Below are positions 33,609-45,260 of a stretch of 64,000 bases of DNA, one piece after another (the first letter of the stretch is position 1; each line of letters begins with the position of its first letter). The notes beneath the pieces are model-generated. The model was not told where the DNA came from, made no database searches, and worked only from the letters and a program-made list of their open reading frames with translations. The position numbers and the translations under genes were made by a program. The stretch is from Helianthus annuus. Taxonomy: Eukaryota; Streptophyta; Magnoliopsida; Asterales; Asteraceae. The DNA is taken from positions 107,469,591 to 107,533,590 of the forward strand of contig NC_035436.2 in NCBI RefSeq assembly GCF_002127325.2, given 5' to 3'.

Positions 33609-34686
33609 GCTTGGGTGAATCTGTTTCAATGAAAATCCTGACTTGCCGGAGTTCCCAGGTTGGTAAGCGTGGAACATGAATCGGCATCTTTCTTGAGAAA
33701 TTCACAGGTTGGTAACTGTGATATTTCGAATTACAAAAGACTAATCAAGGACATTAAGTTGTACTTGATTTATCTTTCCGACAAGTGATTAAAGGAAAAC
33801 AATGTGATGAAATAGCCCCGAATTTGTGAAATGACACACAAAACTAATTTTTCGGAAAAACCATTTTGATTAAAACAAACTTAAGTGTTTCAAAATCTAA
33901 ATGGGAAAATAGTTTGTTGTCAGGGGGAGTTCTGATTGTTTATGCCAAATGAATGGCGAATTGAAGTGATTCGATATCAGTTTGTCATTTTATTTGTACA
34001 GTTTTCAAATTTTCCTTGAAAATCAAAATTGAAACATATTTTGATTTTAGGGGGAGAAAAATTAAAAAAAACATTAGAAAATTTGAAAATACCAAAAACA
34101 TTGAAAAAGTAAAAATGAGTTTTGTTGAGAAAAGAGGAAATGATAGTACATCAGTGGACTTGGGCTTGGGTGAATCTGTTTAAATGAAAATCCTGACTTG
34201 CCGGAGTTCCCAGGTTGGTAAGCGTGGAACATGAATCGGCATCTTTCTTGAGAAATTCACAGGTTGGTAACTGTGATATTTCGAATTACAAAAGACTAAT
34301 CACGGACATTAAGTTGTACTTGATTTATCTTTCCGACAAGTGATTAAAGGAAAACAATGTGATGAAATAACCCCGAATTTGTGAAATGACACACAAAACT
34401 AATTTTTCGGAAAAACCATTTTGATTAAAACAAACTTAAGTGTTTCAAAATCTAAATGGGAAAATAGTTTGTTGTCAGGGGGAGTTCTGATTGTTTATGC
34501 CAAATGAATGGCGAATTGAAGTGATTCGATATCAGTTTGTCATTTTATTTGTACAGTTTTCAAATTTTCCTTGAAAATCAAAATTGAAACATATTTTGAT
34601 TTTAGGGGGAGAAAAATTAAAAAAAAAAACATTAGAAAATTTGAAAATACCAAAAACATTGAAAAAGTAAAAATGAGTTTTGTTGA
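33609..34686 (+). repeat. Tandem direct duplication, period 555 bp
   Basis: Copy 1 is 33609-34128 and copy 2 is 34164-34686. They begin gcttgggtgaatctgttt and end atgagttttgttga, and differ at only a few positions. Each copy has two agggggag tracts like copia polypurine tracts. Neither copy has a usable ORF. The high identity implies the duplication is younger than the decay of G's gag. Confidence 0.85.
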
Positions 34687-34708
34687 AAATACCAAAAACA
34701 TTAGAAAA

Positions 34709-35205
34709 TTTATTTTATACAACCTATTTTACTTGGTTATTCATTTAACCATACATTATTCTTCATATATATACATATCATCTGATTTTATTGCTTTTCA
34801 AATGATTTACAAAACAAAAAAACTTACAAGGTTCACGACTAACTTTTATTAAACATTTTCTTAAACTCAAGTCATGAATCTTATTTTCACAAAACCTATG
34901 TATCTCACAGACATTTTTATGCTGACGTGCCTATTTTCACATGTGTTTTCAGGAGCTGTTGCTTAGGATGTTGATCGTGACAAGCTAGGGTGGACTTGGG
35001 CCTTAGTGACATAAAATGAAGATAGACTTAGTTTAATTATGAACTCTTGTTTCTTTTATTTTAAGACAATATAACTCTTTGGTTCTTGTTTTGAGACTAT
35101 GTAATTCCACCTTTGGTTATGAATAAAATATTATTTTAATTACCATGGTTATGGAACAATAATTCTGTTACAACACTCCCCGACGTTTCCGCCACGATTT
35201 GATGA
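34709..35205 (+). repeat. Middle LTR of B/C, right part
   Basis: From tttattttatacaacc the sequence matches the last 520 bp of the B/C LTR, including the acceptor-like ttttcag|gagc. It ends in gtttccgccacgatttgatg, where the final 25 or so bases of the LTR and the PBS are missing and filler sequence follows. Confidence 0.85.
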
Positions 35206-35758
35206 ATAAAATATTGTTTTACGTTTTCGCCACGATTTGAAAAACAATCTTCTGTTTTTAAATGATTTATTATACGGTTTTGAACCCTTTTGATTTTTCA
35301 AATTGATTTTGAAATTTTATCATTTGTTTTTGAATGATTCTTTGGCCTTGTGCCTTCCAAGTTTTCAAAATCTCGTCAAAGTTTTGGGTTCTAAATAGTG
35401 TGAACACATGCAAACTGGAAGGGTGAATGCCTGTACCCTGGGTTTTCTGTCTAAGGCTAGAGTGTTCGTACAAATCCACATAATTGGACCAGTCACTCTT
35501 ACCTGGGAACTCCTGGGGTGAGTGTTCACTTATAGGCGAGCATGTCTTCGCTAAGCATTATTTTTGGACCCATTTACTTTGATTAGTCACTGTGTGTCGT
35601 TTGTTTGCTTTGTGATACGGACAAATGACCACCGTCCTTGCTTTTGTTGATTTTGTTTCCTCTCGCTCTTTTCGTCTAATCATCTCACTCGTTTCCTCTC
35701 ATGTTTTCCTCTTTTTAGCATTCCTCCTCGACATGAGAACCCGTTAACAAATGCCGAA
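35206..35758 (+). other. Leader of element C without a PBS
   Basis: The junction near 35205 replaces the LTR end, PBS and about 180 bp of leader with filler (aataaaatattgttttacg), whose parts match sequence just upstream. The leader then follows that of B. A possible 5'UTR intron runs from a gtgagt donor at 35518 to ctctttttag at 35718, with a strong pyrimidine tract. Without a PBS this unit could not have moved as it stands. Confidence 0.65.
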
Positions 35759-37200
35759 ATGGCAGATATTCTGGCACAACACATGGCTGCCGCACTCCCA
35801 AACATTATAGCTCAGGTGAACCAAGCCAACAACAATCAGAATGCTCCTTGTAACTTCAAGAGTTTCAATTCGGCTAAACCACTCAAGTTCAGTGGTACCG
35901 AAGGGGCAACTGGGCTCCTTTAATAGTTCGAGAGCATTGAGAGTACATTCCGCTACGTTCTGTGTCCTGGGAATCGGAAGGTCGAGTTTGCTTCTAGCGT
36001 TTTTCAGAAGAGGGCTTTGACATGGTGGAACGGGGTTATGAGAGACCGTGGCGCTGAAGTTGCTTTGGCACAAACATGGGCTGAACTAAGAACTCTTATG
36101 ATGAGGGAGTTTTGTCCTCGTCATGAGCTGCGAGCATTGGAGAGGGAGTTTGATGATTTGAAACAAGAAAGTGGTGAGCACCGGGCGTATACTGACAGGT
36201 ATGAGGAGTTAAGCTTACTTTGCCCAACAATGGTTACCCCACTCGATAAGGCTATCGAGATATACATCGATGGTCTACCTGACTCCGTGCAAGACATCGT
36301 TACTGGTAGTAATCCTACCACCGTCCGTCAGGCGATCGAGTTATCTGCGACGTTGACTGAGTCGCAGATTCGAAAGGGTAAGTTGCACAGAAAAGGTGAC
36401 AAGAAGGGTAAGAAGCAGGAGTCTGACAAGAAGGATAGCAAGAAAGGTAAAAACAAGAAGGGAAATGATGCGGGTTCCTCAAAGGGTTCTAGGAAGCGAA
36501 AGGCTTCCCAAGAGTATGTCGTTACTGCACAGGCGCAAGCTGCGCAAAATCAGCCTGCGCAACAACCTGCCAAGAGGCCTTATCTTGGCAATGCACCTTT
36601 ATGCAACAGATGTAACGGCCAAGACCTACCCCACCTCCAGTGTCTTCATTGCACCAACTGTGGGAGAAATGGTCATCATGCAGCTACATGTCGTATTCTG
36701 GTCAACCAGAATCAGGCAGTTCAGAACCCGACTCAACAAGTTGCTCAGCCTCTTGCTCAGCAACAAGGTCAAGCTGCACGACCTCATTTCCCGACAGGTT
36801 CTTGTTACAACTGTGGGGATCTGACCCACTACCGTATTCAGTGTCCAAGATTGGTGAATGCGAACCCAGTTCAAGCTCAGGCTCGTGGGCGAGCTTTCAA
36901 CATGAATGCACAAGAGGCGCAAGCAGACAATGATGTGGTGAATGGTACGTTCTTTGTTAATAATCAACCTGCGTCTGTTCTTTTTGATTCAGGGGCCGAT
37001 AAAAGCTTTGTGTCTTTATCTTTCGAGCCTTTGCTTCGCGTGTCTAGAACAAAACTAGGTAAGCCTTTGACAGTCGAAGTTGCGAGTGGTGAACCCGTTG
37101 TTCTTGATTCTGTTCTTCGCAACTGCCAATTAAACCTTAGCAACCATCTTTTTCCCATTGACCTCACGCCTATGCAACTTGAAGCTTCGACATTATTGTG
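35759..37200 (+). pseudogene. Element C gag-protease with two adjacent stops and a frameshift
   Basis: The ATG at 35759 starts the gag (MADILAQHMAAALPN). The frame hits TAA TAG at 35921-35926, where B has CAA TGG. After the stops the capsid, Lys-rich linker, knuckles (CTNCGRNGHHAATC, CYNCGDLTHYRIQC) and protease ([12 protein letters not shown]) are intact. One base is missing near 37180, shifting the frame just before the end of the protease. Confidence 0.88.
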
Positions 37201-40200
37201 GGTATGGATTGGTTAGCCAAGCATCGCGCAGAGGTAGTTTGTTTTGAGAAGATCGTTCGTGTGCCGCTTTTATCAGGTGAGATACTACAGGTTCGTGGTG
37301 AGAAACCTGTTACTAGCCTCAAGCTTATGTCTTGTTTTCAAGCTCGGAAGTATCTGCAAAAGAATTATGTTGCCTTCCTGGCACATGTTACAGCAGATAA
37401 GGGCCAAGGTAAGTCTATTCAAGATATCCCTGTTGTTCGGGATTATCCGGAGCTATTTCCTGAAGAATTACCTAGTCTACCCCCAGCATGCCAAGTCGAG
37501 TTCCGTATTGATCTTGTACCTGTTGCAAATCCTATTGCCAGAGCTCCATATTGTCTTACACCGTCTGAGATGCAAGAGTTGTCTAAGCAGCTTCAAGAGC
37601 TTTCTGACAAAGGTTTTATTCATCCTAGCTTTTCACCTTGGGGTGCTCTCGTTCTTTTTGTCAAGAAGAAGGATGGATCTTTCAGAATGTGTATCGATTA
37701 TCGTGAGCTGAGTAAGCTTACCATCAAGAATTGATAACCCCTACCTCACATTGATGATCTCTTTTACCAGGTACAGGGTGCTACTTGCTTTTCGAAAATC
37801 GACCTTCATTCTGGGTGTCATTAACTTCGTGTGCATGAAGAAGATATTCCCAAGACAGCATTCTGCACTCGTTATGGGCACTATGAGTTCACAGTCATGC
37901 CATTCGGTTTGACCAATGCTCCTACTGTTTTCATGGACTTGATGAATAGGGTCTGCAAGCCTTATTTGGATAAGTTCATCATCGTTTTTATTGTTGATAT
38001 CTTGATTTACTCTAAGACGCAAGCTGATCATGAGCAACATCTTCGTCTTACTCTGGAACTCCTAAAGAAAGAGCAACTTTTTGCCAAATTCTCCAAGTGC
38101 GAATTCTGGCTTAAGGAAGTTCAATTTTTGGGACATATTGTCAACGAACAAGGTATTCATGTAGATCCTTGCAAGATTAGTGCGATTAAGGATTGGGATA
38201 CGCGTACTACTCTTACTGAGGTTCGTTCCTTTCTTGGTCTTGCGGGTTATTACCGCCGCTTCATTGAGAACTTCTCGAAGATTGCAGTTCCTCAAACTGC
38301 TCTCTAACTCAGAAGAACAAACCCTTTGAATGGGGTTCTAAGCAAGAAGAAGCGTTTCAGACCTTGAAGCAGAAGCTTTGTGATGCACCTATTCTGACAT
38401 TGCCTGAGGGTAATGATGATTTTGTCGTTTATTATGATGCATCGAAATTGGGCCTTGGCTGTGTTCTGATGCAAAGGAACAAAGTCATAGCCTACGCATC
38501 AAGGCAATTGAAGGTGCATGAGAGAAACTACACCACTCATGATCTCGAGTTGGGTGTAGTTGTCTTCGCTCTCAAAATCTGGAGACACTATTTGTATGGC
38601 ACAAAATGTGTGGTTTTCACTGACCACAAAAGTCTTCAGCATATCTTCAATCAGGAAGAACTCAACATGAGGCAAAGACGTTGGGTCGAACTCCTAAACG
38701 ACTATGATTGCGAAATTCGCTACCATCCTGTTAAGGCGAATGTTGTGGCTGACGCATTAAGTTGTAAGGAATGTACTAAGCTTCATTGTGTTTGTCTTCA
38801 ATATGATGTTCAAGCTCGATCTGATATTCAAGCACGCATTTCTCAGGCTCAACATGCTTGTGTTTCACAAGACTTGATGGGTAAGGAATTACCCTATCAC
38901 ATTAAGCCTGATCTAGTGCTGAAGGAAGATGGATCGTATTATTTCATGGACCGTTTGTGGGTCCCAAGCCAAGATGAACTTCGCACTTTGCTTATGGATG
39001 AGGCCCATAAGTCTCGTTATTCTATTCATCCTGGCTCGGACAAGATGTATAAGGATCTTCGTACTCGGTATTGGTGGCCTGGTATGAAGAAGGATATTGC
39101 CTTGTACGTTTCAAAATGCCTTACTTATCTCAAGGTTAAGGCTGAACACCAACATCCTTCTGGTCTTTTGGTGCAACCAGAGATTCCAGTTTGGAAATGG
39201 GAAAACATTGCTATGGATCTCATTACTAAACTTCCGTGCATTAAGAAAGGTCATGATGCCATATGGGTAGTCGTTGATCATCTTACTAAGTCAGCGCATT
39301 TCTTGCCAATCCCTGAGGATTTTTCTGCTGAAAGGCTGGCTAAAATCAATGTGGATGAAATTGTATCTCGACATGGTGTTCCTTTGAACATTATTTCTGA
39401 TAGAGATGCTCGCTTCTCGTCTCGTTTTTGGAGAACCATGCAATCTGCTATGGGGACCCAACTAAATCTGAGCACAGCATATCATCCGCAAACTGATGGC
39501 CAAACTGAAAGAACAATCCAGACTTTGGAGGATATGCTTAGAGCTTGTGTGATCGATTTTGGTGGTAGTTGGGATTCACATCTTCCATTGATTGAATTCT
39601 CCTACAACAACAGTTATCACTCTAGCATCAACATGGCTCCTTTCGAGGCTCTCTATGGTCGAAAATGTCGTTCACCAGTCTGCTGGAATGAAATAGGTGA
39701 GGCTCAGCGTATTGGACCTGACCTCATTCTAGAGACAACTGACAAGGTTAAGAAAGTTCGTGATAACCTTCAGACAGCTCGAAGCCGTCAAAAGAGTTAC
39801 GCGGACCAACGACGCAAGCCCTTGGAATTTCAAGTCGGTGATCGTGTATTACTTAAGGTCTCACCTTGGAAAGGTGTGATCAGATTTGGAAAGAAAGGAA
39901 AACTTGCACCCAGATACGTTGGACCATTCAAGATCGTCGAAAGAACCGGTAAGGTAGCCTACAGGCTTCAATTACCTCCTGAACTTGGAAATGTTCATCC
40001 AACTTTCCACGTATCCAATCTGAAAAAGTGTCTAGCTGATGAGCACCTCCACATACCGCTTGACGAGATTCGTGTTTATAAAACACTCCATTTTGTTGAG
40101 AAACCTGTGGAAATTTTGGATCGTGAAGTCAAATGGCTTAAACGCAAGCGCATTCCTTTGGTTAAAGTTCACTGGGAATCTAAACGTGGACCTGAGTTTA

Positions 40201-40295
40201 CTTGGGAATGTGAAGATCAAATGAAGGCGAAGTATCCACATCTATTCTCACGAGTTTCCTCTAAACAAATTTCGGGACGAAATTTCCACAAGTAG
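37201..40295 (+). pseudogene. Element C pol: RT, RNase H, integrase, chromodomain, inactivated
   Basis: The protease end and RT start read in the frame 37198-37734, then TGA TAA (37732-37737) and TAA (37822) interrupt. The RT active site reads FIVDILIY instead of FIDDILIY (GTT at 37993), so a catalytic Asp is lost, and the YHQL motif is also changed. A 2-bp insertion near 38302 shifts the frame again. From 38364 to 40295 a 643-aa frame encodes RNase H, the full integrase ([22 protein letters not shown]), the GPY/F motif and a chromodomain-like end ([20 protein letters not shown]). The zinc finger has one Cys changed (CLTYLK). Confidence 0.9.
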
Positions 40296-40302
40296 GGGAG
40301 AC
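40291..40302 (+). other. Polypurine tract of element C
   Basis: agtaggggagac directly precedes the 3' LTR. Confidence 0.88.
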
Positions 40303-43300
40303 TGTGACATCTGTGCTTGTAATCATTATAAACAATTCAGTTATCAATGAAATAAAGTTATTTGATCCCAATGTTTGTTTGTTTATGTTTGATGTTTTTC
40401 ATGTTTTGGCTTTTATCCAATTTCAAACTCTTTATCGCTTTCTAGAGGATTATACGCAAACTGGTGCATAAACGTACTCAGTTTAACCCGAAAAATACTC
40501 TAGAACATCATCATATGTTTAACATACCTTAAATAACCTTTCCATAACTTAGAAATAAGTTTTGAAAGCTTTGGTGTGGCAAAATCAATATTAATTTGCT
40601 TACAGGGACTAAAATTGACAAACTGTGAAAGTATGCCAATTTGAACTGTAACGAACATTCCGGAACATGATCATAAGTTAAACACACCCTAAATATCCTT
40701 TACATAGCTTTGAAATAGGCTTTGAGGGGTTCGGTGGGCTAAAATAAACTTTATGCTCATTCAGGGACTAAAAGCATCAAAAAGTGCATAAGTTTGCATT
40801 TTCGCGCATAACTTACGTTCTGAATACATCTGGACATTCAAAAATTTATGTATGCATTAAAATATTTTATTTTAGTGTTTGGCATGAGAAAAATCCATTC
40901 GTCGCGCAATTTGGATCGTTTTTCGCGCTTATGCGCATTCCGTCGTATTTAAGCAAACATCGCGATCGTATGACCAAACGAACCGACATCCGGCATATTT
41001 TTGAGCATGTTTCATGTCCACAATGTTTAAGCATCATTTTAGGGCCTTAAGGTTGGCTTAACGGCCCTTAAACTTGTCGGAAATGAGCTTATTGCATAAC
41101 AGGGACTCAAACTGTCATTTTTCAAAGATGTTTGCTGATCAGAACCCCAGGCGGGGCGCGTAAGTTATGGTTAAACCTTACGCGGGACGCGAGAGCCCCC
41201 CAGATCTGCAGAATTGTTGCAAACAGCTGTTTACAGCTGTTAATCACCCAAAAATCCATTGCAAATGGTTTTTCTAAAAACCATGGACTGAATCTATGGG
41301 CTCTAATGGTTTTCCAAAACAATGGGCCCATGTGTACGGCCTAGATCGAAGCACGTTTCGCGAAGAACGATCCTAACGGTTATGCCATGCCTATATAAAC
41401 CCAACCCATTTCATTCATTCCTCACATTTGAATCTGATTCTACACTCTCTAAGTGGAAGTATATGCTTCCTACCTGAGAGTGAATCGGGTCAAATCTTGC
41501 GGGGACCTTCTGTAAGTATTCTTTCGCGTTTTTCGTTCATTTTAGCGTTAAAGTCAAACTGCGTTTGACTTTCTGCATTGACCAGTTTATGGTCAACGCG
41601 AAGTTTGTTTGAACTTCATAACGTGAGCGTAATCACGATGGTTATGGTCCCTAGTGACTACACCTACTGATTACCACGTTATCTAGGCTCAGTGACGAGT
41701 CATAGTTTCGGCCAAAATGCGTTTTCTCGCGTATTTTGTAACCAAACTACTCTAGGGTATTAAAACCGTTTGTTCTAATACCAAACCTGTTTTCTAACTT
41801 TACTAAACATGTTCTAGCATGTTTAGCTTGTCGCTTTTAGAATTGTGCTTGTTTAGGGTCGTAAAGGTAAGCGATCTAATCAATCGCTTATACTTTCGAA
41901 CCCGACCCACTTGGTCGATCATTAGGATCCAACCAAACACTTTAGGTGACCATAGTTGTATAGGGAAAAACCTTCCGAGGTTATACCATATGGTCACGTC
42001 GTTTAAGTGGTTGTATGATAAGTAGTTCTTATGCCTTAGGTAAATTACTAAAATACCCTTTTTACGCTAAAATTCATTTTAAGCCTATGTATCATAACTT
42101 TTGACATATAAACTGATTTGGCAACAATATTAAACATGTTACGACATTTCTTGCTTGTCATAGGACTAGTTAGGCATTCCGAACGCGTTTTACGCAAACG
42201 ACACGTTAAAGTAGCATAAGCTACCTAAACGGGTCGTAACGGGTCAAAAGCACTTAGTATGTAGGCTTTGCTAAACCATATTACATAAGTTCCCACACTT
42301 ATTTGGTTTACAAACCCTCGTACTACCCGATCCTCCGATAGGTCCGTTTATTAACGTAGATACCTATATTAGGTGCCGTTTGAATCCGTTATCTTCTAGC
42401 TTGCTTGGTGGATATCTAAAGTCTATTGAGCAATCTCAAGTGAGTACATAGTCCCCTCTTTTACTGTTTTTCAGACGTTTTGGGGAGAAACACATGTGCC
42501 TACTTGTTACTTTCGTGCTTTCATGTTTTCACGTCATATGCTTGCTATGTTCTTTAGTACACTTATAGTACATGATTTCATTACATTGTTTTGCTCTGTA
42601 TGTTAACTTAACATGCTAGCACCTTGATTTCATTACATTGTTTTGCTACATATGTTTACTTGGCATATTAGCACATTGTTTTACATTACATTTTCTGCTA
42701 TGTATGTAGACTGAGCATGCTAGCACATTGATTTACATGACTTTTCTGCTTTGTATGTTAACTTAGCATACTTAGTACATTGTTTTCATATAACATGTTT
42801 ACATTTGGTATAACATTTGGTTTGCACAAACGGGACTTATATGCATTCATTAACATTAGCTACGCCGCTCTGTAGTAAGTAATGGTACCATAGGACTTGA
42901 CAAATCCCGTTCCTGACATCCTAGGTATGTTTGGGTGTAAGGAATGACTGAATCAGATAACATTTCTTTTGATAACCTTAACTTAGGGTTATCCGACTGT
43001 CTCAAGGCTTGAATGTAAGCGTTAACTTACCACATAAATGTTTGTATCATTAAAACATGCTTTTACTTTGCAAAACATAACTTTTTGATATACTCAAAAT
43101 ACTTTGTTTTGTACATTTTTACATTTGGTTTAAGTGAACACATTTTACTTAACATACATAACATTTGTTACACATACATGACTACATGACTGCATTTTGG
43201 ACTTTTAAACATTTGACATTGGTTTATACAAGAACATTTGACATTTGGTTTAAACATAGACTTTATACATTGATGGTTTGTTTAAGTGACTTAAGTAACG

Positions 43301-43985
43301 ATACGTGTGTAGTATGATACAAGCATGGTGGATACGCCGCTGGTACTTCCTATATATAAGTGTTTGTATTATATTACATATCGTAGCGTTACTTAAATCA
43401 TTCAATTTGGACTTATACATTTTACACAAATAACATATATTTCATAAAACTTTGTTTTACAAAACAGTTTATTTTATACAACCTATTTTACTTGGTTATT
43501 CATTTAACCATACATTATTCTTCATATATATACATATCATCTGATTTTATCGCTTTTCAAATGATTTACAAAACAAAACAACTTACAAGGTTCACGACTA
43601 ACTTTTATTAAACATTTTCTTAAACTCAAGTCATGAATCTTATTTTCACAAAACCTATGTATCTCACAGGCATTTTTATGCTGACGTACCTATTTTCACA
43701 TGTGTTTTTAGGAGCTGTTGCTTAGGATGTTGATCGTGACACGCTCGGGTGGACTTGGGCCTTAGTGACATAAAATGAAGATAGACTTAGTTTAATTATG
43801 AACTCTTGTTTCTTTTATTTTAAGACAATATAAGTCTTTGGTTCTTTTTTTGAGACAATGTAATTCCACCTTTGGTTATGAATAAAATATTATTTTAATT
43901 ACCATGGTTGTGGAACAATAATTCTGTTTCAACACTCCCCGAAGTTTCTGCCACGATTTGATGTTTTACGTGGTCGGGTGTCACA
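40303..43985 (+). repeat. 3' LTR of composite B/C (most complete copy)
   Basis: This 3683-bp LTR starts tgtgacatctg and ends cgggtgtcaca (one base changed from gtgaca). TATA is at 41392-41399. It holds the segments deleted from the other two LTRs. The 42540-42790 stretch contains repeated phrases built on ttacattgttttgct and tatgttaacttagcat. Confidence 0.93.
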
Positions 43986-43990
43986 ATGGT
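43986..43990. repeat. Right TSD of composite B/C (atggt)
   Basis: This is identical to 20201-20205. The next bases (tcctgtctctcaag) continue the gag of element F in frame. Confidence 0.92.
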
Positions 43991-44700
43991 TCCTGTCTCT
44001 CAAGCTCAACCCTCAGCCACAACTTCAACTTCAACTAGCCAAGAAGGCACTGGAGCACGAAAGGCACTGATGGCTCAAGAGCAACGTGGTTTCAGCTGGG
44101 TGGATGTTACTGCAAAAGTGGAGTCTCTCAAGATCTCGGACATTGGGGAAAACATCCACCAATACTTGATGGCACTAACTAAGGAAGCCAAAACTATCTT
44201 CGACACGGTAAACTCTCTTTTATGTCCAGAACATTGTAGAAATAAAACTGCACAGATGAGAGCCTATAATTTTGTTCTTATTAGGGATTACAACAGTGCC
44301 ATGTCTAAGTACATCGGTCTTCGAGAGAACAATAAAATTCTCTATGAAAAGATCGACGCTCTAAAGAAGGACATAGTTCAGCTCCACTTAGACGTCAATC
44401 AACAAAAATGTTGGGTCCATGATTACAAAAACAGACTAAATTTAGAAACAATGGAATGCGACTCTGTGAGAGCTGAGCTGGAACTTCTCACTGGAAAGTA
44501 TCAACAAAATGAATTAAACATTAAGAAATTTGATACTTCCAGCGACATTGTTCGTAATCTATGCGATACACAACTGGCATACAAGGAAAATAAGGGCAAA
44601 GGGTTGGGTTATACACAAGTTCCTCCGCCTATAATCATACTTATTCAAGAATGCTCACTACTGAGCAAGAATTGAAAAATTATGACACAATGATGTATGG
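43991..44700 (+). pseudogene. Element F copia gag, middle part
   Basis: The frame is open from 43986 to 44675 (VPVSQAQPSATTSTST..., then a region with helical heptads such as IGLRENNKILYEKIDALKKDIVQL). It ends at TGA 44673-44675 after LLSKN. Long coiled-coil segments after the first knuckle are typical of SIRE-type gag. Element D inserted at 44701, and gag resumes at 53990. Confidence 0.75.
44696..44700. repeat. Left TSD of element D (tatgg)
   Basis: tatgg directly precedes the LTR and recurs at 53985-53989. Confidence 0.92.
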
Positions 44701-45160
44701 TGTCACACCCCCAAAATCCACACGCGGAGTATCACCGCTTGGGAGCGTGACTGACCAGGATCAAGCCACCAATCATACAGAACATTGTATAAAGTAAAAG
44801 TAAATGCAATATAAACCAAACCAATTCCATATGAAAGGTGTTTCCAAAACATAAGTAAGTTGTCATTGTTTAGCGGAAAGGTATTATTGTAAAACTCATA
44901 GCAAATAAATGTCAAATATCAAAAGTGTTCAATAAGATGATCAAGATCCAAGCCCCACAACGACCTGCTCCTTCCTTGTGCAAGCTCCAATATGTACCTA
45001 AGGTCCTGCAAGGCATGCAGCAGATAATCAACAAACTAGTTGAGCGAGTTCACATTTTATAGTTTAGTTTGGGTAATAGTGCGTTCGTTCAGTTAAGTTT
45101 CATATCGTATCAGTTCCATCGCGGCCTCCCAGGCATGTGTGCGAAGATTAGGTTCGTTAG

Positions 45161-45260
45161 TTCGCGACCATAGTCTTTACCGACCAGGGTGTGTGCGAAG
45201 GCAATTTATCAGTTCGTTCGCGACCATAGTCTTTACCGACCAGGGTGGGTGCGAAGGCAG
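45161..45260. repeat. Duplicated 43-bp patch in D LTR
   Basis: ttcgcgaccatagtctttac plus following sequence to gtgcgaaggca occurs at 45161 and again at 45217 (period 56). It is also present in the other LTR near 52319 and 52375. Confidence 0.85.

Larger units (their letters stand above)
29806..34708 (+). mobile_element. Element G: truncated SIRE-like copia inside the middle LTR
   Basis: G has a 5' LTR, PBS, long leader and a degraded large gag, then a 555-bp tandem duplication of non-coding DNA, and then ends abruptly. Protease, integrase, RT, RNase H and the 3' LTR are all missing. The flanking LTR resumes with about 770 bp missing, so one deletion removed both the right end of G and the adjacent LTR. 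The right boundary is approximate. A possible left TSD is ttttc (29801-29805). Confidence 0.75.
20206..43985 (+). mobile_element. Composite B/C: LTR-gagpol-LTR-gagpol-LTR gypsy array
   Basis: A single TSD pair (atggt) bounds 23,780 bp. It holds a 5' LTR (20206-22730), a first gag-pol (B, to 27780), a middle LTR (27781-29805 plus 34709-35205, broken by copia G), a second gag-pol (C, to 40302) and a 3' LTR (40303-43985). B and C are close copies sharing unusual residues ([21 protein letters not shown]). One TSD pair with three LTRs and two bodies points to unequal crossing-over within one insertion, or to a concatemer, not two insertions. Both coding units carry many inactivating changes. Confidence 0.85.
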
